From Tubulanus polymorphus (taxonomy: Eukaryota > Nemertea > Palaeonemertea > Tubulaniformes > Tubulanidae): a stretch of DNA of 64,000 bases. Every line of letters starts with the position of its first letter. Positions within the stretch are counted from its first letter, which is position 1. Where the stretch lies: contig NC_134025.1 of assembly GCF_964204645.1 (NCBI RefSeq), positions 27,434,001 to 27,498,000 on the forward strand, written 5' to 3'. The translations under genes and the position numbers were made by a program. Positions 40,512 through 52,200 of this stretch are shown here, in pieces. Below the pieces are notes generated by a model. That model was not told the DNA's origin and did no database searches. It worked only from the letters and a program-made list of their open reading frames with translations.

Positions 40512-43361
40512 ATGGATCTGCGGGGTCGTACTTGCCCTGTAAAATGTTCATCAATATCTGAGGCGTGTGAATTTGGAAAAGCTGAAGATTTAAGATGTCT
40601 ATTGGCTCAAGGTAAAAACCAAAACTAAAAGTTTTTTTGGCTTGCTCGACCTCCCCTTGGCTGTCCCGCTGTAGTGTAAGTGTAATAATTCAGTTGTTTG
40701 CAAGTTGGATTGAGTAGCCCTACTAAGAGTAGGCCTGTCATCCACCCATGGGTTGAATGAATGGCCCTTTCGTTAGATGAACTACAAACTTTGAGAACCT
40801 TGTCCTTGGCAATTTAAACTTTTTGTGGGACAAAGCTGCAATGAATAATGACCTTGTCATTTTTAGTGGCCTAATCCTTGGTAGCTTTAATAATGGGGTT
40901 GGTTCTAATGTGTTTGTGAGATCTAAAGCAAAACTAAACCATATATGGTAACTGATCATGACTTGTATTTACCCAACTACATTAGCTGAAACTACATAGA
41001 TTTCTGATACTATAGTGAATGATGTACCTACAAGTTCTGGGAATTATGGCAAGAAATACAAGACCACAAATACATGTCGGTCTATCAGAGAGTACTATTT
41101 TTTCTTTTGCTGTTATCAATTCAGGCATGCCTGTCGATGTCCAAGATAATTGCGGCTGGCGCCCCATTCATAAAGCTGCTCTTAAGAATCATACTGATTG
41201 CTTAAAGATTCTAATTGACCAAGGTAAGGTAGCTTATGATCTTATATATAACCTTTAGCCAGGCCTACCTAAAAATTTAGCTGTGAGCCTGAAAGTCTTG
41301 CTTAGCCTGAAAGTCTCAAATTGAATGTGATTGATGAATTTTCTGTTTCAGGGGAATCTGAGATTAACTGGCGTGGTTATGAATACGATACTCCACTGTT
41401 CTTAGCTGTTAAAGCTGGTGCCGTTGAATCCACGCATATATTGCTTAAATATGAAGCCGACTGCAATCTAACTGATCATATGCAATCATCTCCGCTCCAT
41501 ATAGGTGCCGCAAAAATAAATGCAGTTGTCTTCCGTAACTCAAGCAATTGCTTAAGTAACAGTTCTGTTTTCTCTTCGTAGCTTGTGAAAACCGCGATTT
41601 CAAAATGATTCAACTTCTATTAACCCATGGAGCGTCGGTGAATGCAGTTGATTTCAATGGAGAGACGCCTTTATTTCATACAATCAGACACCAACCTTAT
41701 CATTCAGCGGTTACATCAATAGTTTCGCTGTTATTAGAATATGGCACAAAAATCGACCTTCAAGTTGATGATAATAACGCTACTGCCATATTTGAAGCGG
41801 CCATGTACGGATATGATGATGTTCTAAAACAATTGTTAGAATATGCAAGAAAAAATGGTAATTTTGTGATTACAAATGTTTCTTTTTTTCTCTAATAAGT
41901 TGCTCATTTATTATTTCAATGAATAAACAGAACAGTCACTTATACATGTATGCCCTTCTGTGCATAGTTTATTTAATACATCATACCTGATGAGGCTGCA
42001 GTGACTCTGTGAAATCTATCATGCTTTGCTATTATCAAGGATGAATTTTGTTATAGTTATGATTCTTTTGTGGTTTAATCGATCATTCGACTCTTTCCCT
42101 AAAAAAGTCAAAACAGTATTGTTGCCCTTAGTTAAAAATCCTTCATTAAACTCTAGACATTATTTTCAGGATTAGATGGATTAGTAGATGTGACAGCGTG
42201 TGATAATGCGTCTCCTCTTTATCTAGCAGCGCAGAATGGACACTTGGAATGCGTACGTTTATTGCTAAACTACGGAGCAGATGTGAATATTGTGTCGAAC
42301 GAACCTCGCGCAGTTGCTCTATACAGCGCTTTACAATTTCATAACATCGAAATAGCAAAACTAATCGTCGATAAAACCTCTATAGACGTGTTCAGTAAAT
42401 GTGACTTGGGACCATTCGAATATTCAACACTCAGCTGTGACACGACGATTCTAGAATCTCTCATCGAGAAAGGTTTAGACGTCAATCAACATTTCAATTT
42501 TGAAGTGGAAGCCTTCATTCCGAGGATATTCAACATGTATCCATTTCCGTGGATGTATGATATTAAAGCTTCACCTTTAGTAGCCGTTATTCTAAGTGGT
42601 GGCGACTGGTCCCACAAACACGTTAAAATTTTGTTGCAAGCTGGTTCTCTTGCAAATTCTCAGTCGGCTTATGATTTGCCTCCATTGCTGGCTGCTTTAT
42701 CTTATGGAAAATATGAAGATGCCAAACTACTGTTAGAATACGGTGCTCATGTTAATATCTATCATCCAGGTATAGTGTTTAATGCTAGTATCTTAGTTTC
42801 GATACCATTTCCTCGAGTATTGAAGTTAATTCTATCACAAGGAGCTGAATTATCAACATTACTGTCGGCAATCATTGTCAAACATTGCACAACGACGAAT
42901 TCTTCACAGATACATCAGCTTGAAATCGACAAGGAATACTCGTGTTTTCACAGTCAAAGGATTAGTTTTTCGGTAGCGCTGGATATTGCCCGTTCGCGTA
43001 ATGTATTACCTCCCGGATATGACATCGTGGATGTTATCAAAACAGTACTGGATTATTTACCGTCGAGAGGTATTGAACCAAGTTTTCTCGGACCTTTAAC
43101 TGACAAACACGATGTGAACGAATTGGAGAATCTGATGGGTAAGTTCATTAAACAAACAATATGGTATGATATGCGTATTTGAAAAATAACTGATTTTTTT
43201 TCAACCGTTTTTTTTTAGCTTCGCCGAGTTCATTGTTGCATTTAAGTCGTCTAAAAATTCGCAGTTGTATTTTACTCAAGGATCTTCAGACAGGGGCTGG
43301 GGTGAAAGTGCTTCAATTACCAGACCTACTTAAACAATATCTTCTGTATGATTTTACATAG
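40512..43361 (+). CDS. Ankyrin repeat and SOCS box protein, ASB3-like
   Basis: Substrate-recognition subunit of an Elongin B/C-Cullin 5 ubiquitin ligase. Six exons, all junctions in phase 1: 40512-40611, 41125-41223, 41352-41504, 41582-41857, 42170-43138, 43219-43361; 580 codons including stop, 579 residues. The N-terminal part matches ASB3: VDVQDNCGWRPIHKAALKN followed by CLKILI. About ten ankyrin units follow, such as ETPLFHTIRH, SPLYLAAQNGHLECVRLLL and PPLLAALSYGKYEDAKLLL. The last exon is a SOCS box: BC-box SLLHLSRLKIRSCI and Cullin-box LPDLLKQYLLY. Other ASB paralogs (ASB14/15) have similar size, so the assignment to ASB3 rests on the N-terminus. Target proteins unknown. Confidence 0.9.
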
Positions 43362-43473
43362 ACCTCGATGTATATTCTAAATTGTGGATGTTATTTAGTT
43401 AAGTTGTATTCTGTATATTACGTTTCTCTTTGTGTACTTAAAAATGCATTTTTAGCATTTTCTTTTTATTCAA

Positions 43474-43479
43474 AATAAA
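43474..43479 (+). terminator. Poly(A) signal of the ASB3-like gene
   Basis: AATAAA 113 bases after the stop. Confidence 0.65.
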
Positions 43480-44778
43480 GCACTTCTTCAGAACGTAAAT
43501 GCTTAAAAGTGTTGTTTTATAAATTTTCTCTGAAGAATGTAGGTGCCATTCTATAACCCGGATCTAAAATTCCGAGATCATGCTTACACTTGTGGCCCGT
43601 ATGTGCCAAATATCACGGCCAAATTATCGCGAGTGACTGCTTAGTGGTTCTTGAAATGACTTACTTCGCTTTGTCACAGTATTGTTTAGTATCGAGTGAG
43701 TGATTTAGTGTGTATTAACTAATTAAGCGCGGACCAAATGTGACTGGTCTGGGTCAAATCGTCTCCGTGTAATCGCAGCTTATTCAAACTTAATCGTCAT
43801 TCATCCAACTTTTGATTGTCCACAGGCATCATGTGTGTTCAAGACAATTTTTCTAAAATGAACGAACAAATAAATTACAAACACCAGATTGGTGGACGTT
43901 CGAGGCTTTATATTGATGTGACATGGTATAAACTGGGGTTGATTGTGGAATACTTCATTTTGGAGTCCATGGAGTAACAAATCAAATTGAATCGTGGACA
44001 ATACGTCCATGTTTGATTAATGGAAAACTTAACACAATAGATTTTCGCCCTGCACACTATCTATTTATTACACGACACTCGCACCTCACCAGCTGTCTGA
44101 GTCTAAATATAGAACCTAAACTCTCTTTCGTTCTAGAGCCTATGTTCTAATGACAACAAAATCTAGCGTTCAGAAAATATGAATAACTTGCAAATCTAGA
44201 ATATACAAACAATATAGCGGTATATTTGGTATATATCCGATCAAACCCTGATTTCTATAAATTAAGTTTAAAATTAAATCCAAATGGATGAATACATTAA
44301 AAACATAAATCAACACATTATCAATAGATTATAAATAGACTATTAATAGATTAAAAACCATACATTTTCTATAAATAATTAATTCCAAGTTTCTTATAGT
44401 CCAAATATCTTTTTCATACCTAGACACGTCCGGTACCATAAATTAACCTCGGTTGGCTTCTGCTGAGAAAGCTCAACATATTGTTTTGAATAAATAGAAT
44501 AAACCAAAAACTAATTTTTCATAGAAATATCACGAAGAGTGGGTGTTGTTCCACCCATTGAAATATCAACAAACTAGATAAGATATCTAAATCAGAAGTA
44601 AACAAATGTTGCGTAAACGCAGCGTTGTACGGCAAAAACACCCTGAAATACGTGCATCGTATGATGTGATAAGATTTGTAGATTATTGATTTGCACGTTA
44701 TTCCGTAATCTAGAAGTTCTCATAAAACAAATTGTTATTAAAATGATCGAAAAGAATAATCAAAATCTAAAAAATAGT
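43480..44778. other. Convergent intergenic region
   Basis: 1.3 kb, AT-rich, between the ASB3-like (+) and ANKRD9-like (-) genes. Presumably 3' UTRs; no gene or repeat that I can support. Confidence 0.5.
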
Positions 44779-45633
44779 TCAGTAAAGTAATTCGAGATAC
44801 TGCTGTAATAGTTTCGGCAGTTGTAAATGTTGGATAGAATCACTTTTATATTTATGTCCGATTCGGTGTCTTATACTGCAACGCGTTAGTTGTAAAAGTG
44901 ACAGAGGACTGTTCGAATTGTTCGGGAATATACGTATGATATTTTCTATTTCTTCGTCGTGGATTTCAGTGCGTATCTCTTCTATAACCATGCGCGCCGT
45001 ATCCAACAGTTTTAGAGTTTTATCTGATGAAATCTTCGTTTCGCATTTCATGAGATCAATAATACACTGCACTATTCCCTGAGTTTTGCTACGAGGTGTA
45101 TTTGACGAGCTCCTGGGTCCGTACTGCAGAATGCGAATGAGTGCTCCTAACGCTCTATCTAAAGGCGTATTACCTTCGCTGTCAAAGGCGTGAAAATCTG
45201 CATTGTAATTTAATAAGAGTCTGCAATATTCGGGTTTGCCCATCTCAGCTGCCATGTGAAGCGCCGTTTTACCCTCTTCTAATGCTACACACCCTCTGGC
45301 GTCCACGTACGGTTGATCATTGCTTCTCAAATTATGTTTCATACTATAATGACAGAGGTAGTGTAGTATTCCGTATTCATTGTTTTGGACGGCTATTAAA
45401 ATTAAAGGACAGCAGACGGTATCACTCAGACACTGTCGTGGATACTTATCGAGAAGGTGCTGCGCGTACTGAGGATGATGATACATTATCGAGAATCTCA
45501 GGGCATCGGAAGGAGAATACTGTATAGAAAAGTTATTACTAGTAGCAGATTTCGCGCGTTTGTTCCGATAGTGTTCTATAGTTCTCGGCGGCTTCGACTG
45601 GCGTATAGCCCTAATGAATGATACCGTCGTCAT
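44779..45633 (-). CDS. ANKRD9-like ankyrin protein with C-terminal SOCS-type box
   Basis: Single coding exon of 284 residues from ATG 45633 (MTTVSFIRAIR), preceded by an acceptor at about 45729, so a 5' UTR exon lies upstream. The frame stays open to that acceptor; I chose this ATG because vertebrate ANKRD9 has a similar SFxFYQAVR stretch just before the conserved YSPSEAL block (here YSPSDALRFSIMYHH). Also conserved: YAQHLLDKYPR, YGILHYL, RGC...GKTALHMAAEMGKPEYCRLLL and NTPLDRAL. The C-terminus SLLQLTRCSIRHRIG...LPKLLQQYLELLY reads as a SOCS box, so it should bind Elongin C and Cullin 5. Human ANKRD9 is known as a Cullin-RING substrate receptor. It converges on the ASB3-like gene. Confidence 0.85.
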   Translation of the reverse strand: MTTVSFIRAIRQSKPPRTIEHYRNKRAKSATSNNFSIQYSPSDALRFSIMYHHPQYAQHLLDKYPRQCLSDTVCCPLILIAVQNNEYGILHYLCHYSMKHNLRSNDQPYVDARGCVALEEGKTALHMAAEMGKPEYCRLLLNYNADFHAFDSEGNTPLDRALGALIRILQYGPRSSSNTPRSKTQGIVQCIIDLMKCETKISSDKTLKLLDTARMVIEEIRTEIHDEEIENIIRIFPNNSNSPLSLLQLTRCSIRHRIGHKYKSDSIQHLQLPKLLQQYLELLY

Positions 45634-45729
45634 GCTTATCACAACACCTTTTCTCTTCTTCTCTTCCCTTTTTCTTGAAAATAATGAACCCACGTTGGCT
45701 GATAGGTGCGAAGAAATAATAAATACGTC

Positions 45730-47577
45730 TGAAAATAAAAGGGAAATTTTATTTGGCAAGGTCTAACGAAAATGATGACTGCCAAATTCGAACCGATAGT
45801 GAACATGATCAATTTTAAACAAGTTTTGCCTATTCAATTTTGTCGCGTACTATTATGGCACAGTTTATTCATGAGCCATGTCACACGAATCTATAGATCT
45901 ATTAATTTTGAATGTTAATTGTATATGTCCCTGTATATCACGGGTGGTGATGGCAGAATTCATTTGATTCACCATGCTATACGGGCTATGCGACTAGTTT
46001 GCAGACTTAATCAATTTAGCCTTTTGTAAATAAAAATGGAAACTATTGATAAAAACATCCTGAATACGTTGGAATAACGATATGTATTTGCAAATATAGT
46101 TATTATACGCTATATAAATCGAAGGAAGCTCGAGAGCCCTTACAGTGTAGTACTACATACAGCTGTTCCAAACCAAACGATCAATACCGAATGAGTTCAG
46201 CATAATTAAAACTACCCAATATAGTATAAATCTAATATCAAATTAATATTAAATCATCGTGTTTACAACTAGACTAACTCACCTTTTTATGTAGATTTCG
46301 CTGATTCGTACTCTATTCCTGTGTGTATCGATATTTCTATTAGTCATGGATTTCTATGTATTTTGAAGTACGTAGCGCATAGCAGTACTGTAGAGTGGCT
46401 TATGTTTACGTACGTTCAAGCGCTGAACATGCCCGTGCGTAAACTTCTGAAACAGAAACGCGCATAAATATTCTTTTCTGAAGAAGCCTCGACGCTCTTT
46501 TGATGAAAGCCGAGGATTGAAAGACCTTTAGGTACAGATCTAATGTTGTCGGCTTGAAGCAGTAACCTTGTCAACCACGACCATAAATGGATACGATCCC
46601 AGAATGCACTAATTAAACGCAGCAGGGACAGATGGGATAAAGCGAGCCAGGCTTTTGTCACACACTTTCGCGCGTGCGCTCCTTTTGTGTAGATTTTCGG
46701 TGTTAATAACGGAACCGAAGGCGGTTTACCGTTATATCATCACTATACATCACTATACCAGTGATGATATATTATTAGATTCTTTTGTTAAGTCGCGTTC
46801 TCCTGGCAATTAAACTCGAAAGTTAAACTTCGTGAAATTATCATTGAAACAGGAGCCGCAAACTTAAAGTCACAAAAGTCAGTTTGTATGAGCATATAAG
46901 TTATGAAATAAATACATCTAACTACTCCGATTTAGTTGTTATGGATAAGCAAATTATAACGGGACTCGAACCTCGTGATATATTGTGGCGCGAATCTGTG
47001 TTACGCTTCAGTTGTCCATCATTGATTGGCTTACCGTCCACCAATCACATTAGTAGACTGACGCGTCAGATGAACTTCCTGAATTCATTAGCCAATCAAA
47101 ACAAAGAGAATTCGCGCTCGCGCGAAACTTTAAGATGGGGACGCAGGTCCTCGAGCCGCAAATTCATATCTACTTTACCATGAGTACGTCAAATAGACAA
47201 AATGAAGTGATAGATTTAAAGATGGAAAACCTGGCAAGTTTAGAATCCCGGATTTATATCGCAAATTAATGAAATTACCCTAAACGCCCGAATTTTCGAA
47301 ATATTTCATATATTGAAAATACAATCATTTCATACTGAATACAACAGCGTTATATATTATAATACTCGGAATTTAAAATGCAAATCACTAGACATTTATC
47401 AGATTAAATCATGCATCGGACAACATTCATTTCATTGATAATCAACAGGTTTCTACATATATTATAACATCATGATACGTAAGTAATTATTCAAATACTG
47501 CAATTTACTATCAATAAAAATCTTGAACACATCGACGAGTATTATCCATTTAACAATAAAGCTCACTACATATACTC
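45730..47577. other. Upstream of ANKRD9-like gene, up to the LINE
   Basis: AT-rich. Contains a small plus-strand frame (listed separately), a hairpin near 46733-46772 (tatcatcac...gtgatgata) and otherwise nothing I can name. Confidence 0.4.
46941..47183 (+). CDS. Possible small protein, 80 aa
   Basis: Frame from ATG 46941 to TGA 47183 (open further upstream to 46884). Codes MDKQIITGLEPRDILWRESV at the start, then a Ser/Asn-rich middle and a basic end (LRWGRRSSSRKF). Not recognised, no signal peptide. It lies divergent to the ANKRD9-like gene. Chance frame possible. Confidence 0.25.
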   Translation: MDKQIITGLEPRDILWRESVLRFSCPSLIGLPSTNHISRLTRQMNFLNSLANQNKENSRSRETLRWGRRSSSRKFISTLP

Positions 47578-49160
47578 AAAATGGCTAGGGTAGTCCCTGT
47601 TTATAAATCCGGTGTTATAAATAATGTGTCCAATTACCGCCCCATTTCACTTTTACCAGCATTTTCAAAACTTTTTGAAAAAGCTGTTAGCAACAGGTTA
47701 TCTTCTTTTATTGATAAACACAATATTCTCTCATGTAACCAATTCGGTTTTCGAAAAGGTCTCTCCACGTCACATGCTTTAATCGCATTTACTAATTACA
47801 TCACTGAGAATCTAGATAATGGAAAATTTACTGTTAGTATCATGCTTGATTTAAAAAAAGCATTTGACACTATTGATCATTCTATATTATTAGACAAGTT
47901 GTATAGTTACGGAATTCGAGGGGTTGCTCATTCATGGTTCAAATCCTACCTCACTAACCGCTTACAGCAAGTGTCGTTCAAGAACTATTTATCTGATGTC
48001 AGTCCCATTCCTATAGGGGTACCTCAGGGTTCCATCTTAGGGCCCTTGCTATTCATTTTGTTTGTTAATGACATCGTTTATTCTTGTAATTTAAACTTTT
48101 TACTATTTGCTGACGATACGACTGCCATTAACTCTCATTCCGATCTGAATATACTGCAATCAAATACTAATGTTGAGCTCACTAAACTGTTTAACTGGCT
48201 AAACTCCAATAGGCTATCTGCTAATCTGTTGAAAACGAATTATATGCTTTTCCATAAAAAGATCAATATTCTTGATGATATCGACCTTGTAATGGGTAAT
48301 GTTTCAATAACTAGAAACAGAGAAACAAAATTCCTTGGTGTAATAATTGACGACAGCCTAACATGGAACTCCCACATAAACAAGCTGTGCTCTATTGTTA
48401 GCAGAAATATTGGTGTATTAAGAAAAGCACGACGTATTTTTCCTAGATCCGCGCTCATCAAGTTATTCAACGGTTTCATCCTTCCGTATCTACAGTACTG
48501 TAATATCGTCTGGGCATCTAATTATGTAACTAGGTTACGACCCCTTATTTTGCTTCAAAAACGCGCTATTCGCATTGCTAGTGGGGTAAATTTTCTAGAA
48601 CACACTACTCCACTGTTCAAAAAGTCGTATCAACTCAAACTTCAAGACATCAATGTGTTCCAAAATTCTGTACTGATGTATAAATCTGTCCATGTGTTGC
48701 TGCCTGTCAAATTGTCCAATAGTTTAATTCGTATTTCTGATCTTCATTCCCACAACACCCGTAACTCTAATCAATTTCGTTTACCTTATTACAGAACCAA
48801 TATCAGGATGTTTTCTCCTAACATTAATTGTATTAGAGTCTGGAATTCTCTACCAACTGAACTTCAGCAAGCATCCAACATCGATATATTCAAGCGGAAT
48901 TTGAAAAGACATATAATAGGATTGTATTAATACTTATCATACTTGTGTTTAACATCATGTCCATCCATTCCGCCAGGGCATTAGGCTTTTTTTCATTAAA
49001 AGTATACCCCCCTTTGGGGTCCCTTTTTGTCCTTTTTCTTTACTACGCTTTACAGTGTAGAAGTACTTTCTGTAACTTTTCTTTTATGTAATAGTGATGA
49101 CTGTATTTCTGTATTGTATCTCTTTAGTGAAGAAATAAACTTATTATATTATTATATATA
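47578..49160 (+). mobile_element. 5'-truncated non-LTR retrotransposon (CR1/jockey-like LINE)
   Basis: The element starts abruptly at the reverse-transcriptase N-terminus; no endonuclease or ORF1 precedes it, typical of 5' truncation during insertion. The 3' end is an AT-rich microsatellite (taaacttattatattattata) at about 49138-49160. The internal frame is intact. No target duplication identified. Confidence 0.85.
47581..48930 (+). CDS. LINE reverse transcriptase, N-terminally truncated, 449 aa
   Basis: Reverse-transcriptase palm and thumb of a LINE. Motifs in order: NYRPISLLPAFSKLFEK (block near residue 20), QFGFRKGLSTSHAL, DLKKAFDTIDHSILL (first catalytic Asp), GVPQGSILGPLLFI, and the catalytic FADD at residues 176-179. 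The C-terminal part FLGVIIDDSLTW, LPYLQYCNIVWAS and HNTRNSN is typical of CR1/jockey-type elements. No stop or frameshift in 449 codons, so insertion is probably recent. It lacks the endonuclease and so should not move by itself. An ATG exists at the truncation point by chance. Confidence 0.93.
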   Translation: MARVVPVYKSGVINNVSNYRPISLLPAFSKLFEKAVSNRLSSFIDKHNILSCNQFGFRKGLSTSHALIAFTNYITENLDNGKFTVSIMLDLKKAFDTIDHSILLDKLYSYGIRGVAHSWFKSYLTNRLQQVSFKNYLSDVSPIPIGVPQGSILGPLLFILFVNDIVYSCNLNFLLFADDTTAINSHSDLNILQSNTNVELTKLFNWLNSNRLSANLLKTNYMLFHKKINILDDIDLVMGNVSITRNRETKFLGVIIDDSLTWNSHINKLCSIVSRNIGVLRKARRIFPRSALIKLFNGFILPYLQYCNIVWASNYVTRLRPLILLQKRAIRIASGVNFLEHTTPLFKKSYQLKLQDINVFQNSVLMYKSVHVLLPVKLSNSLIRISDLHSHNTRNSNQFRLPYYRTNIRMFSPNINCIRVWNSLPTELQQASNIDIFKRNLKRHIIGLY

Positions 49161-49261
49161 CCATTGCACCAGATGAATAAAGATATTGAGTTTTCATAGA
49201 GCTAGTTGTGAAAAGCACCAAAAAGACTAGACACTCTAAAATCACTTTGACTTGACTGTAT

Positions 49262-52200
49262 TTAAAAGTCCCATGTTTCTAACCATCGAAGGTGTCCCAT
49301 TGTTCCATTTTTGTAACTCATATTGCCAGTCATTCCATATGTCAGTGGGTGAAACAAAAAGAAACTGAAAATAAAGTTTAAACAGTGATAAAAACTGACA
49401 GATTCCGCATTCCTGAATTTACCTTCAAACTCAAGGTATGAATGTAACCCACCTGTATATAAGTGCTGCTAATATTGAAGCTGTAATGATGTGCATCAAA
49501 GACCACTGAAGTCTACGTGATATTCTCAACATTATTCTTGTTAGGAAAAAATCTATGGTAATTCCTGAAATTGACATAGAATATGGCAGTGCTATACTGG
49601 TAAGTTATCTACCCGTTGGAATTTGTCCTTTTCGTCTAGACTCACCAGCAATCATACAACTAAATAGAAATGCTGGGAAATAGTGGTGGTAGTATAAAAC
49701 TCTCGTCATAGTCCAGAATGGTAAGTAATGTATCGCCCATCCAAGAGTCAACCATCCACAAGCGCCATAACTACGTTGTTTGTATTCTGAAATTTCAAAT
49801 AAGGATAGAATGACATGAAACACAATATCTTCTTCTCATTATTATTATTATTCTTTATTCACAAATTGAATTACATTAGAAAATTACAATTCAATGAAAT
49901 AAATGAAAATATTTTTCCTATGAAATTCAATAAAGTTGTGGCTTACCATGAAAGGGATAGGTATCCTTTCGTCCTCTTTGAGTTTTTACTGCATGATAAG
50001 AATAGTCCAACCCTAGGCATGTCATAAGTATCAAAACACACCACCAAATAACTGGATTTCCCAGTAAATAGATACGATATTCTTCACCAGAAAATGGTTG
50101 CCCCTGCATAGACAAATTCTACATTTACACAGACAAACATATAAAAGTTGTAATACTTTGACAATTAAGTTTATTATTATCATTATTATTATAAAGAGAC
50201 AAACAGCGGTACATTAGAACTTAAATAATTAGCCATACTAACTCGATAATTCAAAGGCCACTGCCATGGTCTCGAGGTAACTTCACCATCTTTAGGTTTT
50301 AGACCTTGATTTCCCTATGAGTACAAAATTCAAAAATCTTAATGCGCCATACATTGTATATTCATGTAAAGTGTATCCTTTATATACTCTATTACCTGAC
50401 GCATCACAGCGTGTGATTCCACAAACTTGTCCCAAAAAGATGGAGCATGTACTTCAAAACTGACATCAGGTACTGATAGAAAATTAAGAATTCAGTCTAA
50501 ATATTCAGTCATTGATATATAAGTACCAGAGATTGTCTGTTAGGGTTGAATGCTTACAGCGATAGTCAGTTATTTCCTCAATGTGCCACAGATTATTTGC
50601 TTGCCATACCAATGGATTACAGGTAACTTCTAACTGTTCCCAACCCCTAAAAACGAGAGCAACGCAAGGTGGCATAATGAATAAATCAACAGTGAACTTA
50701 TCATCACCATTACTGAAAGTAAGTCTGCGTACCATTTTGGAAGTTGTTTATTGTGTGAATGTAATGCACATCCGACATTCATGTGCAATAGTTTGAATTG
50801 TGAAGTAACCGATTTCAACACATCACCATGTCGCCCTCCACTGATCTCGATCCGGAATATGTCATTCACATCTCCAGTGCCGTTCTATCAATATCAATAT
50901 TTTGAGTTCTTGTGCAGGCAAGAAAGGTCTGAAGTAAATCAGTTATATGTAGGGACAAGTTACCTCTCCATATCCAGATATTTGATAATGGGTACGCGTC
51001 AGTGGTGCCATTTCATAATGACTGTGAAGATTTCTTTGAGTACTATAATTGTGGATAAAAATAATAGAGATTATAATGCACTGCATGATGTAAAGATGGA
51101 ATATGTGGAAATCTATCTAATACACTTACACAACATGTTCTAAGCGAACTAAATCACCATTTCTCACTAGTTTTACATCATCCTCTTCCTGTGGGTTCGT
51201 ATCATAATGTTTCACTATCCAAACGTTGTTATCATCTTTATGGCTGTAAGTTGTAATTTGCTGCTGACGTGGTCCCAATTCTTTCGGGTATAAATGCCAG
51301 TGTGAGTGTAGATATCCGCCACCGATTCGTGACTGTTTCATTGTTACATGTGATCCATATGCCACGACTACACAATTATAAACGATTAATCACAATACAA
51401 TATTAAATGTTTATTTTCTGTGAAGTTAATGTTGGTATGTATTTTACACATTCTAAATTATAACTTACTATTAGGCATTTTAGCATTATGTAATTTATTG
51501 CCAATGAGTTGAGACTGAAAAGCTGAACTGAAGAAGCCATCACCACTGCCACTAAAATGAAAATAAGACTATTTTAAAAGTGATCGGACTAATATAATTA
51601 TCAAGCCATAAGTCTTGCTTTTAGATTTATCGGTACCTTTTATTTAGTATTTTGAAATGAATTGCAAAGAAACCCGCATATAGAATGGACGGAAGTAAAA
51701 TCAAACAAACAGCCCTAGCAGCAAAATGTTTCAGTATGCAACTCTGAAATAACAAAATATAAAACTGAGCAACTGCACGAATAATGATTTGAAACCATGA
51801 TCTGTATCGGTAGTACTTACAATAGGGAGTGATAAATTGCCCCACATCTGCCACAAATCTTTAACAGTTGTAAATCCAGCCAATAATATCATAAACAAAC
51901 CGACAAACTTAATGCTGAAATAATCACATCAAGCTCATACTGTCAATATGCAAAACAAAATTTTTCATCTAATTCAGCGGTACTCACCCAATAGCAAATG
52001 CAAGATTGATCCCAGTCAGCAGTAGCCAGCACCACCAACATACATGAAATGGTCTGAAATCATTATCATTCATAACAAATCAATGTGCATGAAGCAAAGC
52101 GAATGCTAACATTTCGAGTTATTAAGCTTTTTCGATGTACCTATGTTTTTCATTGATGAATTTAACAATACAAAATGAAGCAGCCATTATATAAAACAGA

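Noticed and set aside
45141..45527. 128-codon plus-strand frame
   Set aside because: Antisense shadow of the ANKRD9-like coding exon.
46416..46661. 81-codon minus-strand frame upstream of the ANKRD9-like gene
   Set aside because: No conserved motif, splice context or family resemblance.
46950..46975. tRNA-like GAGGTTCGAGTCCCG on the minus strand
   Set aside because: The T-arm sequence stands alone; upstream sequence does not fold as a tRNA.
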